DNA of 5,669 nucleotides from CAYVKY01 sp964452115 (GTDB taxonomy: Bacteria; Bacteroidota; Ignavibacteria; Tepidaquicellales; Tepidaquicellaceae): the NCBI GenBank assembly GCA_964452115.1, contig CAYVKY010000138.1, forward strand, positions 1-5,669. Direction: 5' to 3'. A model generated the notes under the pieces. It did no database searches. It saw only the letters and a program-made list of their open reading frames with translations, and had not been told where the DNA came from. The translations under genes and the position numbers were made by a program. Of the stretch, positions 1 through 5,669 are shown piece after piece (positions within the stretch are counted from its first letter, which is position 1; every line of letters starts with the position of its first letter).

Positions 1-157
1 ATGATTTGTCCGCGTCTTCATCCGAAATATTTTTCAGAAGATTCTGAAGCTCCGTGGAACTCGCTCCCAGAGTGTCCAATATATTATAATCTTTGACAAG
101 GTCAACATATATTTTGTAATACTCAGGATATTCATCGGGTAAAATTTTCAGAGGCAT
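1..157 (-). CDS. DinB-like (DinB_2/YfiT superfamily) protein, N-terminal part, runs off the window
   Basis: Reading the minus strand from the ATG at 157-155 gives an open frame of 52 codons to the window edge, beginning MPLKILPDEYPEYYKIYVDL. A start followed by a DEYPxYYxxYVDLV segment, then a leucine-rich helix (ILDTLGASSTELQNLLKNIS) and an acidic turn, is the usual N-terminus of DinB-like four-helix-bundle proteins of the DinB_2 type. In that family this segment is the first helix and leads into the first metal-binding His, which would lie beyond the edge here. Members are small (about 150-175 residues) putative metal-dependent enzymes, some being thiol S-transferases; the actual reaction of this one is unknown. 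No Shine-Dalgarno is visible, only an A/T-rich leader. The gene is divergent from the efflux operon and nothing links the two functionally. The family call rests on recognition of a short stretch, so it is moderately sure. Confidence 0.68.
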   Translation of the reverse strand, partial: MPLKILPDEYPEYYKIYVDLVKDYNILDTLGASSTELQNLLKNISDEDADKS

Positions 158-193
158 AGGTTTTTATTTAATTGTTTTAAAATATTGTTTTTC

Positions 194-207
194 GATTAAA
201 GATTAAA
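194..207. repeat. Tandem 7-bp direct repeat GATTAAA x2
   Basis: GATTAAA occurs twice head to tail in the divergent intergenic region and is followed by another G, giving GATTAAAGATTAAAG. It lies within the probable leader of the minus-strand DinB-like gene. Two copies in such AT-rich DNA may be chance; a role as a direct-repeat regulator site is only a possibility. Confidence 0.35.
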
Positions 208-219
208 GTAAAATTTTTC

Positions 220-249
220 ATTATAAGAAATCTGAAATCCGGATGTGAA
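220..249 (-). promoter_or_regulatory. Candidate sigma70-like promoter for the DinB-like gene
   Basis: On the minus strand TTCACA (249-244, five of six matches to TTGACA) is followed after 18 nt by TATAAT (225-220, perfect -10). Transcription would begin near 213, leaving a leader of roughly 55 nt before the ATG at 157. The match is good, but the background is very AT-rich. If the organism is a true Bacteroidota, its primary sigma factor prefers a different -7/-33 motif (TAnnTTTG), of which no perfect copy was seen here. Confidence 0.38.
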
Positions 250-251
250 TA

Positions 252-280
252 TTGTGTTAACAGGAAAGTAACTTTATATT
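252..280 (+). promoter_or_regulatory. Candidate promoter of the efflux operon
   Basis: TTGTGT (252-257) and TATATT (275-280) are separated by 17 nt and form a sigma70-like pair with a good -10 and a weak -35. An alternative is TAACTTTA (269-276), one mismatch from the Bacteroidota -7 consensus TAnnTTTG, with a TTG at 252-254 that is rather too close. Either way the -10 region touches or enters the left arm of the inverted repeat at 275-302, so a protein bound there would block initiation. The leader would be only about 20 nt long. Confidence 0.33.
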
Positions 281-302
281 ACAAAAATTTTTTTGTAATA
301 TA
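275..302. promoter_or_regulatory. Perfect 13-bp inverted repeat just upstream of the operon start (probable operator or leader hairpin)
   Basis: The left arm TATATTACAAAAA (275-287) is exactly mirrored by TTTTTGTAATATA (290-302), with only TT between. The right arm ends 5 nt before the ATG at 308, in the place where a ribosome binding site would lie. As DNA it has the dyad symmetry of an operator for a dimeric repressor of the TetR/MarR type, which often control RND operons. It overlaps the candidate -10. As RNA the arms could pair, but a 2-nt spacer forces opening of the central A/T pairs to make a loop. No regulator gene is in the window. The repeat is certain; its function is inferred. Confidence 0.6.
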
Positions 303-307
303 TTGTT

Positions 308-1606
308 ATGAATAATCTTAAAAATTTATTCAAAAAGGTTAGTATTTTGAAATCGAATAAATTCATTATTACAGGTTTGCTCTGTACGGCGCTGTTTATT
401 ACGGCAATCCATCCTGACGTAAATGCACAAACAAAAAATCTCAGATATTATATTGATTGTGCCGTTAATTCAGACCCGGTAATTCAGGAAAATACAAACC
501 TTTTAAATACAGGAATCATCAGTAAAGAACTGATATATTCGCAATATAAAAAACCGCACATATTCGGTACGGCAAATTATCTTTTTGCTCCGGCTTTCGG
601 CGAATACAGCTACGACAGCTCAATCACAAACGGGGGGCTCTATTCCGCGTTAATCAATCTGGAAATGCCTTTGTTTACAGGGTTTTCTTCGTCTGCGAAA
701 CTTGAAGATATTAATAATGACCTGACTTCATATTCAAATACAATACTTATAACGCGTCATGAAATTGAGAAAAATGTTACTGCGCAGTATTATAAAGTTT
801 TTCAGGGGCAGCAGCAGATTGCCGCTATTGACGAAATTCTGAAAATTCTGGATTATCAGAAAGAAATTGTGAAAGCTATGGCAGACAGAAGCATTGGAAA
901 AATTTCCGATGTCACACTTCTCGAAATTGAATACCAGTCGCAGATTATAGCAAAAAGTAATCTGACGCAGACACTGGAAACAGACCTGATGGACCTGAAT
1001 CTACTTGCCGGAATAAATGATACTGCAATTGTAGTCCTGGAAGATCCGGGCATAAAGCTGACCTCTGACGTTGAAAACAAATCAAATTTTTTGCTTACAT
1101 ACACCCTTGACAGCCTGAAAATAATCACCGAAAAAAAATTAAATGAATCAAATTATAAACCTCAGGTTGCTTTGTTTATAAACGGCGGACTAAATGCCGT
1201 TTCTTACAATGAAATCTGGAAAAAAGTCGGTATAAGTACGGGATTCAATATTACGTTTGACATATATAACGGCGGACAGAGAGACCTGAACAATAAACTG
1301 GCCGATATTAAGAAAGTTAATTTATCGAATAATAAGACTATGTTTCTGGAACAGAATAGTCAGAGAAAGAGATATTTGCTGAAAGAAATTGAAGGACTGA
1401 ATAAATTACTTGAGCCGCTTGAAAAGCAGCTGGAAAATTACAGATTACTTCTTGACCTGTACAGGGATGAATTTGTCGCAGGCGAAGTTTCTCTTCTGGA
1501 TTACATAAATATCCTGAAAAGTTACATTACTTTTAAAAACGAAATCATAAATAATAAAAATCAACAGGCTACAATTATTAATGAATTTAATTACTGGAAC
1601 TGGTGA
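308..1606 (+). CDS. TolC-family outer membrane efflux protein (outer-membrane channel of the RND system)
   Basis: This 432-residue protein is the exit duct of the tripartite pump, a trimer spanning the outer membrane and reaching into the periplasm. It has a basic n-region (K5, K9, K10, K15, K18), a hydrophobic core (about 19-34) and a likely signal peptidase I site after residue 40 (DVNA|QTKN). The mature part shows the two-fold TolC plan of long amphipathic helices alternating with beta hairpins. The first beta hairpin spans about 84-125 and contains the family-like YSALINLEMPLFTGF. The second is about 290-328, with VGISTGFNITFDIYNGGQRD, the usual 'P/F-x-F-D-x-x-N/D-G-G-x-R' turn. Helical coiled-coil stretches lie at about 150-235 and 325-425. 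Length fits short OMFs. The ATG at 308 is chosen because it gives a complete signal peptide; no Shine-Dalgarno precedes it. Its TGA overlaps the adaptor's GTG by 4 bp. No lipobox cysteine is present. Family assignment is firm; substrate is unknown. Confidence 0.92.
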   Translation: MNNLKNLFKKVSILKSNKFIITGLLCTALFITAIHPDVNAQTKNLRYYIDCAVNSDPVIQENTNLLNTGIISKELIYSQYKKPHIFGTANYLFAPAFGEYSYDSSITNGGLYSALINLEMPLFTGFSSSAKLEDINNDLTSYSNTILITRHEIEKNVTAQYYKVFQGQQQIAAIDEILKILDYQKEIVKAMADRSIGKISDVTLLEIEYQSQIIAKSNLTQTLETDLMDLNLLAGINDTAIVVLEDPGIKLTSDVENKSNFLLTYTLDSLKIITEKKLNESNYKPQVALFINGGLNAVSYNEIWKKVGISTGFNITFDIYNGGQRDLNNKLADIKKVNLSNNKTMFLEQNSQRKRYLLKEIEGLNKLLEPLEKQLENYRLLLDLYRDEFVAGEVSLLDYINILKSYITFKNEIINNKNQQATIINEFNYWNW

Positions 1607-2031
1607 GAAGTAAATTAAATTATATATGCGGGATTGTAATCGCCGGTGCGGTTATTTTAATTACCGGCTGCGGAAAAAATCAGGAACAGGAAAAAAGCGC
1701 AGTTACACCAAAAGCAGACGTTGAAGTAACAACGATTGATAAAGCGAACCTCAATGATACAATTTTTATGACGGCGGGTTCTTTTTATAATAGCAGGTCA
1801 GTTGTGGTGTCGCCGATTTCCGGTTATATTACCGAAGTGACGATTGCAAACGGAGAAAATATTTCTTCGGGAAAATTTATTTTTGAAATTGTGACGAAAG
1901 AATATAATGCTTTGAAATCTTCAAGAGATATTCTGGATTCATTAAATATCGGAAAGAAAGCAGGAAAGATAGAAATTAATTCTCCGGCAGGCGGGCAGGT
2001 GTCTGACCTTACGGTTCTGAGCGGACAATAA
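1603..2031 (+). CDS. Adaptor N-terminal fragment: lipoprotein signal, first lipoyl half and most of the second
   Basis: If translation stops at the TAA, the product is 142 residues ending VLSGQ. It would be exported and lipidated at Cys23, but would lack the last strand of the lipoyl domain, the beta-barrel and the membrane-proximal domain that contact the pump. A stable, functional adaptor is therefore unlikely from this piece alone. The GTG start is supported by the short basic n-region (R2, K4) directly before a 13-17 residue hydrophobic core and the lipobox. No Shine-Dalgarno is seen, so initiation probably depends on ribosomes finishing the upstream gene at the GTGA overlap. Confidence 0.6.
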   Translation: MRSKLNYICGIVIAGAVILITGCGKNQEQEKSAVTPKADVEVTTIDKANLNDTIFMTAGSFYNSRSVVVSPISGYITEVTIANGENISSGKFIFEIVTKEYNALKSSRDILDSLNIGKKAGKIEINSPAGGQVSDLTVLSGQ

Positions 2032-2553
2032 GTGCAGGAGGGGTCGAGCCTTTGCAGCATAATAGATATGTCGAGTCTGCTTTTTAAATTGTATGTGCCG
2101 CTGCAATTTCATTCGGATATTTCTACGGGTAAGAGATGCACAATTCAGATGCCGGACGGTAAATTAATTGACGCAGTCGTTTCAAACCTTTCGGCAAAAA
2201 CCGAGCAGAACACTCAAACGGAGGTTTATTTTTTAAGACCGGTTTCTGCGATGAAAGTTCCTGAAGGGATAAATGTAAAAGTATTTATAGTTAAACGTAA
2301 ACCTGCGGGTTCACAGGTGCTTCCGAAACAAGCGGTGCTTTCAAGCGAAAAGCTCGATGAATACTGGGTGATGAAGCTGATAAATGATTCCACGGCAATT
2401 AAGGTGCCTGTAGTAATTGGAAATATTTACGGAGGAATAATTGAAATCAAAGAGCCGCAGTTTTCTCCGGACGAGAAAATAATTACTTCCGGAAATTATG
2501 GCTTGCCGGATACAGCTTTAGTTCATATAATCGCAAAGACCGATGAAAAGTAA
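2032..2553 (+). CDS. Adaptor C-terminal fragment: beta-barrel and membrane-proximal domains, no export signal
   Basis: The GTG at 2032 directly follows the TAA in the same frame, so a terminating ribosome could in principle restart there and make 173 residues. The piece begins VQEGSSLCSI, the end of the second lipoyl half. It continues through a barrel segment (FKLYVPLQF, TGKRCTIQMPDGK, TEVYFLRPVSA) and a membrane-proximal segment starting VLPKQAVLSSEKLDEYWVMK, ending just after an IITSGNYGL motif typical of adaptor C-termini. It has no signal peptide, so a restarted product would stay in the cytoplasm, away from its partners. The GTG is most simply the Val codon of the intact gene and not a real start. 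Its 3' end overlaps the pump gene by 11 bp. Confidence 0.45.
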   Translation: MQEGSSLCSIIDMSSLLFKLYVPLQFHSDISTGKRCTIQMPDGKLIDAVVSNLSAKTEQNTQTEVYFLRPVSAMKVPEGINVKVFIVKRKPAGSQVLPKQAVLSSEKLDEYWVMKLINDSTAIKVPVVIGNIYGGIIEIKEPQFSPDEKIITSGNYGLPDTALVHIIAKTDEK

Positions 2554-5500
2554 TCCGGAAGAAAAATCTTTTTATATGAAATACAGAGTTCCCATCCTGT
2601 ATTTCTTTATTCTTATTTTTGCAGTCGGGATTTATTTTTATTTTAAAATAAATGTTTCATTATTCCCGGATATTACTTTTCCGAAAATCAAACTAATTGC
2701 GGAAAACGGTGAACAGCCGATAGATAAAATGATGATAACGGTTACAAAACCTATTGAAGAAGCGATTAAGAAAATTCCTGACCTGCAGCTTGTCAGAAGC
2801 ACTACAAGCCGCGGAAGCTGCGAAATATCGGCGTTTCTGGATTGGAAATCCGATATAAATATCTCGCAGCAGCAGCTTGAATCACGGATTAATCAGATTC
2901 GGGTAAATCTGCCGCCTGAAACAAATATTACGGTGGAACAGATGAATCCATCTGTGCTGCCGGTTATGTGTTTCATACTTGAGAGCAACGTTAAAAGTCA
3001 GATTGAACTGAAGCAGATTGCGAATTACACCGTGAAACCTTTTATGTCGCAAATCGGAGGAATATCTCAGATACAGGTTGCAGGCGGTAAGGATAAAGAA
3101 TATTGGGTGGAGCTCAAACCCGGAATCATGAGTTCGATGCGGATTACTCCGCCGGTTGTGAGAGATGCATTTACCAAAACAAATTTTATTACTGCAAACG
3201 GTTTGATTTCCGATTTCAGACGCCTATATCTTACACTCACAGATGCGCAGGTGTACGATATTAATGATATTGAAAACATTGTAATTCAGAATGACGGAAA
3301 AAGGCAGGTTCTTCTGAAAGATATTGCCGATGTAAGTGTCAACGAAAAAATAGAAAATGTGAATATAAATGTTGACGGACACGACGGAGTTTTGGTGAAC
3401 GTGCTTAAGCAGCCAAACGCAAACCTTGTGGAAGTATCCGGCAGCATTAAATCTAAATCGGATGAACTTCAGAAAATTTTGCCGCAAGGCGTTACTATAA
3501 AATTATATTATGACCAGGCAGATTTTGTCAACACAAGCATCCGGAGTGTAAGCGATGCACTTTGGATAGGTTTGCTTTTTGCAATATTTGTTACGTTCGC
3601 ATTTCTGCGCTCGCTGAAGGCAAGCCTGACTGTGCTTTGCACCATTCCCGTAACAATCGCGTTTACTTTGATTATACTCTATATTTTTAATTACACGTTT
3701 AACCTGATGACGCTTGGTGCGATTGCCGCGTCGGTTGGACTTATCATTGACGATGCAATAGTCGTAATCGAACAAATTCACAGGATTAAAGAAGAAACTT
3801 CCGGGGAGTCGAATCCGGCAATTGTTCACAGAGCCGTCAGCTTTTTATTCCCTGCGATGCTCGGCTCATCGCTGAGTACTATTGTTATATTTTTGCCGTT
3901 TTCATTTATGAGCGGAGTAGCAGGCGCTTACTTTAAGATACTTGCATATACAATGATTATCACTCTCGTGTGCTCATTCTTTGTTGTCTGGCTAGGCTTG
4001 CCCGCAATATATTTACTTTTTAATAAAAAAATCAGCACGGATAAATCTGCACAGAGAAAAAAATCAGATAATAAATATCTTCGATATTTTTTACTGCATC
4101 CATTGTATTCGGCTTTCCTGATTATTGCAATGATATTATCCGCAATTATTATTGTACCGAAATTGTCAACGGGGTTTTTACCCGAAATGGATGAGGGGTC
4201 AATAGTGCTTGACTATTTTAGTCCGCCGGGAACTTCACTTGAAGAAACAAACAGCATTTTAAAAAAAGTTGACAACATTCTGGAAACCGTTCCTGAAGTT
4301 GAACATTATTCAAGAAGAATAGGAACGCAGCTTGGATTTTTTATCACGGAACCGAATAAAGGTGACTATCTGATATCGCTGAAAAAAGATAAATCCAGAA
4401 CCACCAATGATGTGATTGATGAAATCAGGACAAAAATTGAAAGCATACAACTTCCTCTGACAGTTGACTTTGGGCAAATGGTTAACGATATGCTCGGAGA
4501 CCTGATGAGTTCCGTGCAGCCGGTTGAGGTGAACATTTTCGGTGATAAACCGGAGGTATTAAAATCTTATGCGGAAAAAATTTCATCGGAGGTGGAAAGT
4601 GTTGACGGCACCGCAGATGTATTCAACGGCATTACAATCGCCGGACCTACAATCGATTTCAAACCTAAATCTCAGGAGTTATCGCGGTATAACCTGTCCC
4701 CCGAAGATTTATCCTTCAAACTTCAAAATCTTGTAGAAGGCAGTATAGTTGGCGTTTTTCCAGAGAAACTTCAAATGACGAATATCAGAATGTTTGAATC
4801 CGGTTACAGAACTAAAGATATAAATTTAATTTCAAATTCGGATTTAATTCTTCAGGACGGCACCACTCTGAAATTGAAAGATTTGGCGGATTTAAATATT
4901 ACCTCAGGCGAAGCGGAAATCGAACGAGAAAATTTGAAAACGGTTTTAAAAATTACCGGCCGGCTTAATAAAAGAGATTTAGGAAGTGTGATGAAGGATA
5001 TTAAACAAAAAATTTCATCTGATATTTATCTCCCGCAGGGATTCAGTATTTCATACGGCGGCGCTTATGAAGAGCAGCAAAAGTCATTTTCGGAATTATT
5101 GACAATTCTGATTACCGCAGGACTTCTTGTGCTGTCCGTGCTTCTGTTTCTTTTCCGCGATGTAAAGGGAAGTGTGATAATTCTTTTTGTGTCGCTGCTT
5201 GGGATATCGGGAAGTTTTCTGTTTTTGTATCTCGCAAATGTTCCGTTGAATGTCGGAAGTTACATGGGTGTGATTATGATTGTCGGAATAGTTGCAGAAA
5301 ATGCAACATTCACTTTTCACAGATTTAAAAATTCCCTGAATTCGATGAACGTAACCGAATCGCTCGTAGAAGCCGTGTCTGTCAGGTTAAGACCAAACTT
5401 AATGACGGCACTCGGCGCAATCATTGCTCTCATGCCGCTTGCCCTTGCATTGGGCTCAGGCGCGCAAATGCATCAGCCGCTCGCAATTGCTGTGATAGGC

Positions 5501-5602
5501 GGATTTATAATCGGATTGCCGATTCAGTTAATTGTATTTCCGGCAATATTAAGAATATTTTACGGCGATTTTCTGAAGAAAAAGTTTCGTGATGAAGATT
5601 AA
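2543..5602 (+). CDS. RND-family efflux pump, inner-membrane permease (AcrB/CusA-like)
   Basis: This 1019-residue protein is a full-length proton-driven RND transporter, expected to work as an inner-membrane trimer. TM1 (about 13-33) precedes a large periplasmic loop (34-335) with porter motifs such as SLFPDITFPKI. TM2-TM6 lie at about 340-492, and TM4 carries VGLIIDDAIVVIEQIHR with the D403/D404 pair that takes part in the AcrB proton relay. TM7 is about 520-542 and a second periplasmic loop follows (543-848). TM8-TM12 lie at 851-1005. TM10 has GIVAEN, placing E919 where AcrB has Lys940; TM11 begins after RLRPNLMT, with R948 and T955 matching AcrB Arg971 and Thr978. The second loop segment at 645-669 (QMVNDMLGDLM then VNIFGD) and the earlier LDYFSPPGTSLEET resemble CusA/CzcA-like (HME) relatives, so class and substrate are uncertain. 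The start ATG lies inside the adaptor's 3' end (11-bp overlap); a second Met at residue 12 is possible but would leave less before TM1. No internal stops or truncation. Confidence 0.94.
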   Translation: MKSNPEEKSFYMKYRVPILYFFILIFAVGIYFYFKINVSLFPDITFPKIKLIAENGEQPIDKMMITVTKPIEEAIKKIPDLQLVRSTTSRGSCEISAFLDWKSDINISQQQLESRINQIRVNLPPETNITVEQMNPSVLPVMCFILESNVKSQIELKQIANYTVKPFMSQIGGISQIQVAGGKDKEYWVELKPGIMSSMRITPPVVRDAFTKTNFITANGLISDFRRLYLTLTDAQVYDINDIENIVIQNDGKRQVLLKDIADVSVNEKIENVNINVDGHDGVLVNVLKQPNANLVEVSGSIKSKSDELQKILPQGVTIKLYYDQADFVNTSIRSVSDALWIGLLFAIFVTFAFLRSLKASLTVLCTIPVTIAFTLIILYIFNYTFNLMTLGAIAASVGLIIDDAIVVIEQIHRIKEETSGESNPAIVHRAVSFLFPAMLGSSLSTIVIFLPFSFMSGVAGAYFKILAYTMIITLVCSFFVVWLGLPAIYLLFNKKISTDKSAQRKKSDNKYLRYFLLHPLYSAFLIIAMILSAIIIVPKLSTGFLPEMDEGSIVLDYFSPPGTSLEETNSILKKVDNILETVPEVEHYSRRIGTQLGFFITEPNKGDYLISLKKDKSRTTNDVIDEIRTKIESIQLPLTVDFGQMVNDMLGDLMSSVQPVEVNIFGDKPEVLKSYAEKISSEVESVDGTADVFNGITIAGPTIDFKPKSQELSRYNLSPEDLSFKLQNLVEGSIVGVFPEKLQMTNIRMFESGYRTKDINLISNSDLILQDGTTLKLKDLADLNITSGEAEIERENLKTVLKITGRLNKRDLGSVMKDIKQKISSDIYLPQGFSISYGGAYEEQQKSFSELLTILITAGLLVLSVLLFLFRDVKGSVIILFVSLLGISGSFLFLYLANVPLNVGSYMGVIMIVGIVAENATFTFHRFKNSLNSMNVTESLVEAVSVRLRPNLMTALGAIIALMPLALALGSGAQMHQPLAIAVIGGFIIGLPIQLIVFPAILRIFYGDFLKKKFRDED

Positions 5603-5614
5603 AGCTTTTTTATG

Positions 5615-5669
5615 TCACGCGAAAAGTTCAATGTTTCCGCCTGTGTGTATGAACAGCACATTTTCTTTT
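5615..5669 (-). CDS. PLP-dependent D-cysteine desulfhydrase / ACC deaminase-like protein, C-terminal end only
   Basis: On the minus strand the frame entering from the right edge reads KENVLFIHTGGNIELFA and stops at TGA (5617-5615). The VLFIHTGGxxxLFA ending is characteristic of the pyridoxal-phosphate enzymes of the D-cysteine desulfhydrase/1-aminocyclopropane-1-carboxylate deaminase family; the TGG loop there helps hold the cofactor phosphate. These cytoplasmic enzymes (about 300-340 residues) release ammonia from D-cysteine or related amino acids. Only 17 residues are visible, so the exact substrate class cannot be told. The gene converges on the efflux operon with a 12-nt gap. Confidence 0.66.
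   Translation of the reverse strand, partial: KENVLFIHTGGNIELFA

Larger units (their letters stand above)
1603..2553 (+). pseudogene. RND periplasmic adaptor subunit (HlyD/membrane fusion protein lipoprotein) interrupted by an in-frame TAA
   Basis: Read across the stop this is a 316-codon adaptor that would bridge the RND pump and the TolC-like channel. It starts at GTG 1603, overlapping the upstream stop as GTGA. An N-terminal lipoprotein signal ends in ITGC with the lipid-carrying Cys at 23. The first lipoyl half is at 67-96 (SPISGYITEV then G84-x-x-I-x-x-G90) and the second at 124-154 (SPAGGQVSDL then G141-x-x-V144-x-x-G147). A beta-barrel covers about 155-235 and a membrane-proximal domain about 237-310. 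Only some 27 residues (97-123) separate the lipoyl halves, so the usual long alpha-hairpin is absent. TAA at codon 143 (2029-2031) falls on the variable 'x' position of the second turn, matching N86 of the first. Frame and homology are kept on both sides, so this is a substitution, not an indel. TAT or TAC (Tyr), CAA, GAA or AAA would restore it. It could be a recent pseudogene, a read error or a readthrough gene. Confidence 0.85.

Noticed and set aside
856..1128. Minus-strand open frame inside the channel gene and a similar one at 1824-2060
   Set aside because: Both are antisense to recognisable TolC and adaptor sequence and lack any independent support.
2029..2031. TAA as a genome-wide recoded sense codon
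   Set aside because: The adaptor and the pump both end at TAA at normal family C-termini, so TAA appears to work as a stop here.
2036..2070. AGGAGGGG as a ribosome binding site for the in-frame ATG at 2068
   Set aside because: The spacing of 24 nt is far too long, and starting there would leave out part of the second lipoyl half and any export signal.
2576..2578. Alternative pump start at the second Met
   Set aside because: It would remove the overlap with the adaptor, has no better ribosome binding site, and leaves a very short tail before TM1.
3503..3829. Open frames on the minus strand inside the pump gene (also 3067-3279, 3224-3487, 5096-5320)
   Set aside because: They lie opposite strongly conserved RND coding sequence, and their translations show biased composition and no family motifs.
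5597..5614. AAAGCTTT palindrome with a T run between the convergent genes, as a bidirectional terminator
   Set aside because: The palindrome has only four base pairs per arm with no loop, so no stable stem precedes the T run.

Overview
The window is an AT-rich bacterial chromosomal segment dominated by one tripartite efflux operon on the + strand, flanked by two partial genes on the - strand. Several traits point to a Gram-negative bacterium of the Bacteroidota/Chlorobiota (FCB) type: an outer-membrane factor plus a lipoprotein adaptor, starts without clear Shine-Dalgarno sequences, AT-rich leaders, and the style of the encoded proteins. This placement is an inference; no rRNA or marker gene is present.

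Layout. Positions 1-157 (- strand) hold the first 52 codons of a DinB-like (YfiT/DinB_2) protein that runs off the left edge. Positions 158-307 are a divergent intergenic region with candidate promoters in both directions and a perfect 13-bp inverted repeat (275-302) ending 5 nt before the first operon gene. The operon follows: a TolC-type outer-membrane channel (308-1606), a periplasmic adaptor lipoprotein of the HlyD/RND-MFP family (1603-2553), and an RND inner-membrane pump (2543-5602). The three genes overlap by 4 and 11 bp, so they are surely cotranscribed and probably translationally coupled. After a 12-nt gap, the last 17 codons of a convergent PLP-dependent D-cysteine desulfhydrase/ACC deaminase-like gene enter from the right (5615-5669, - strand).

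How the genes work together. The pump should use the proton gradient to export a substrate from the periplasm or inner membrane through the adaptor and the TolC-like channel to the outside. The pump mixes drug-pump (HAE1) and metal-pump (HME) features: it has the AcrB-like Asp pair in TM4 (D403/D404) but Glu (E919) where AcrB has its essential TM10 Lys. The substrate cannot be told from sequence.

The main oddity is the adaptor. It is cut by an in-frame TAA (2029-2031) inside its second lipoyl half-motif, with the family sequence continuing in the same frame right after. As written, the only adaptor of this system is broken in two. The causes could be a recent nonsense mutation, a sequencing error, or readthrough/recoding. 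The adaptor is also unusual in having almost no alpha-hairpin between its lipoyl halves. No mobile elements, CRISPR arrays, tRNAs or rRNAs were seen.
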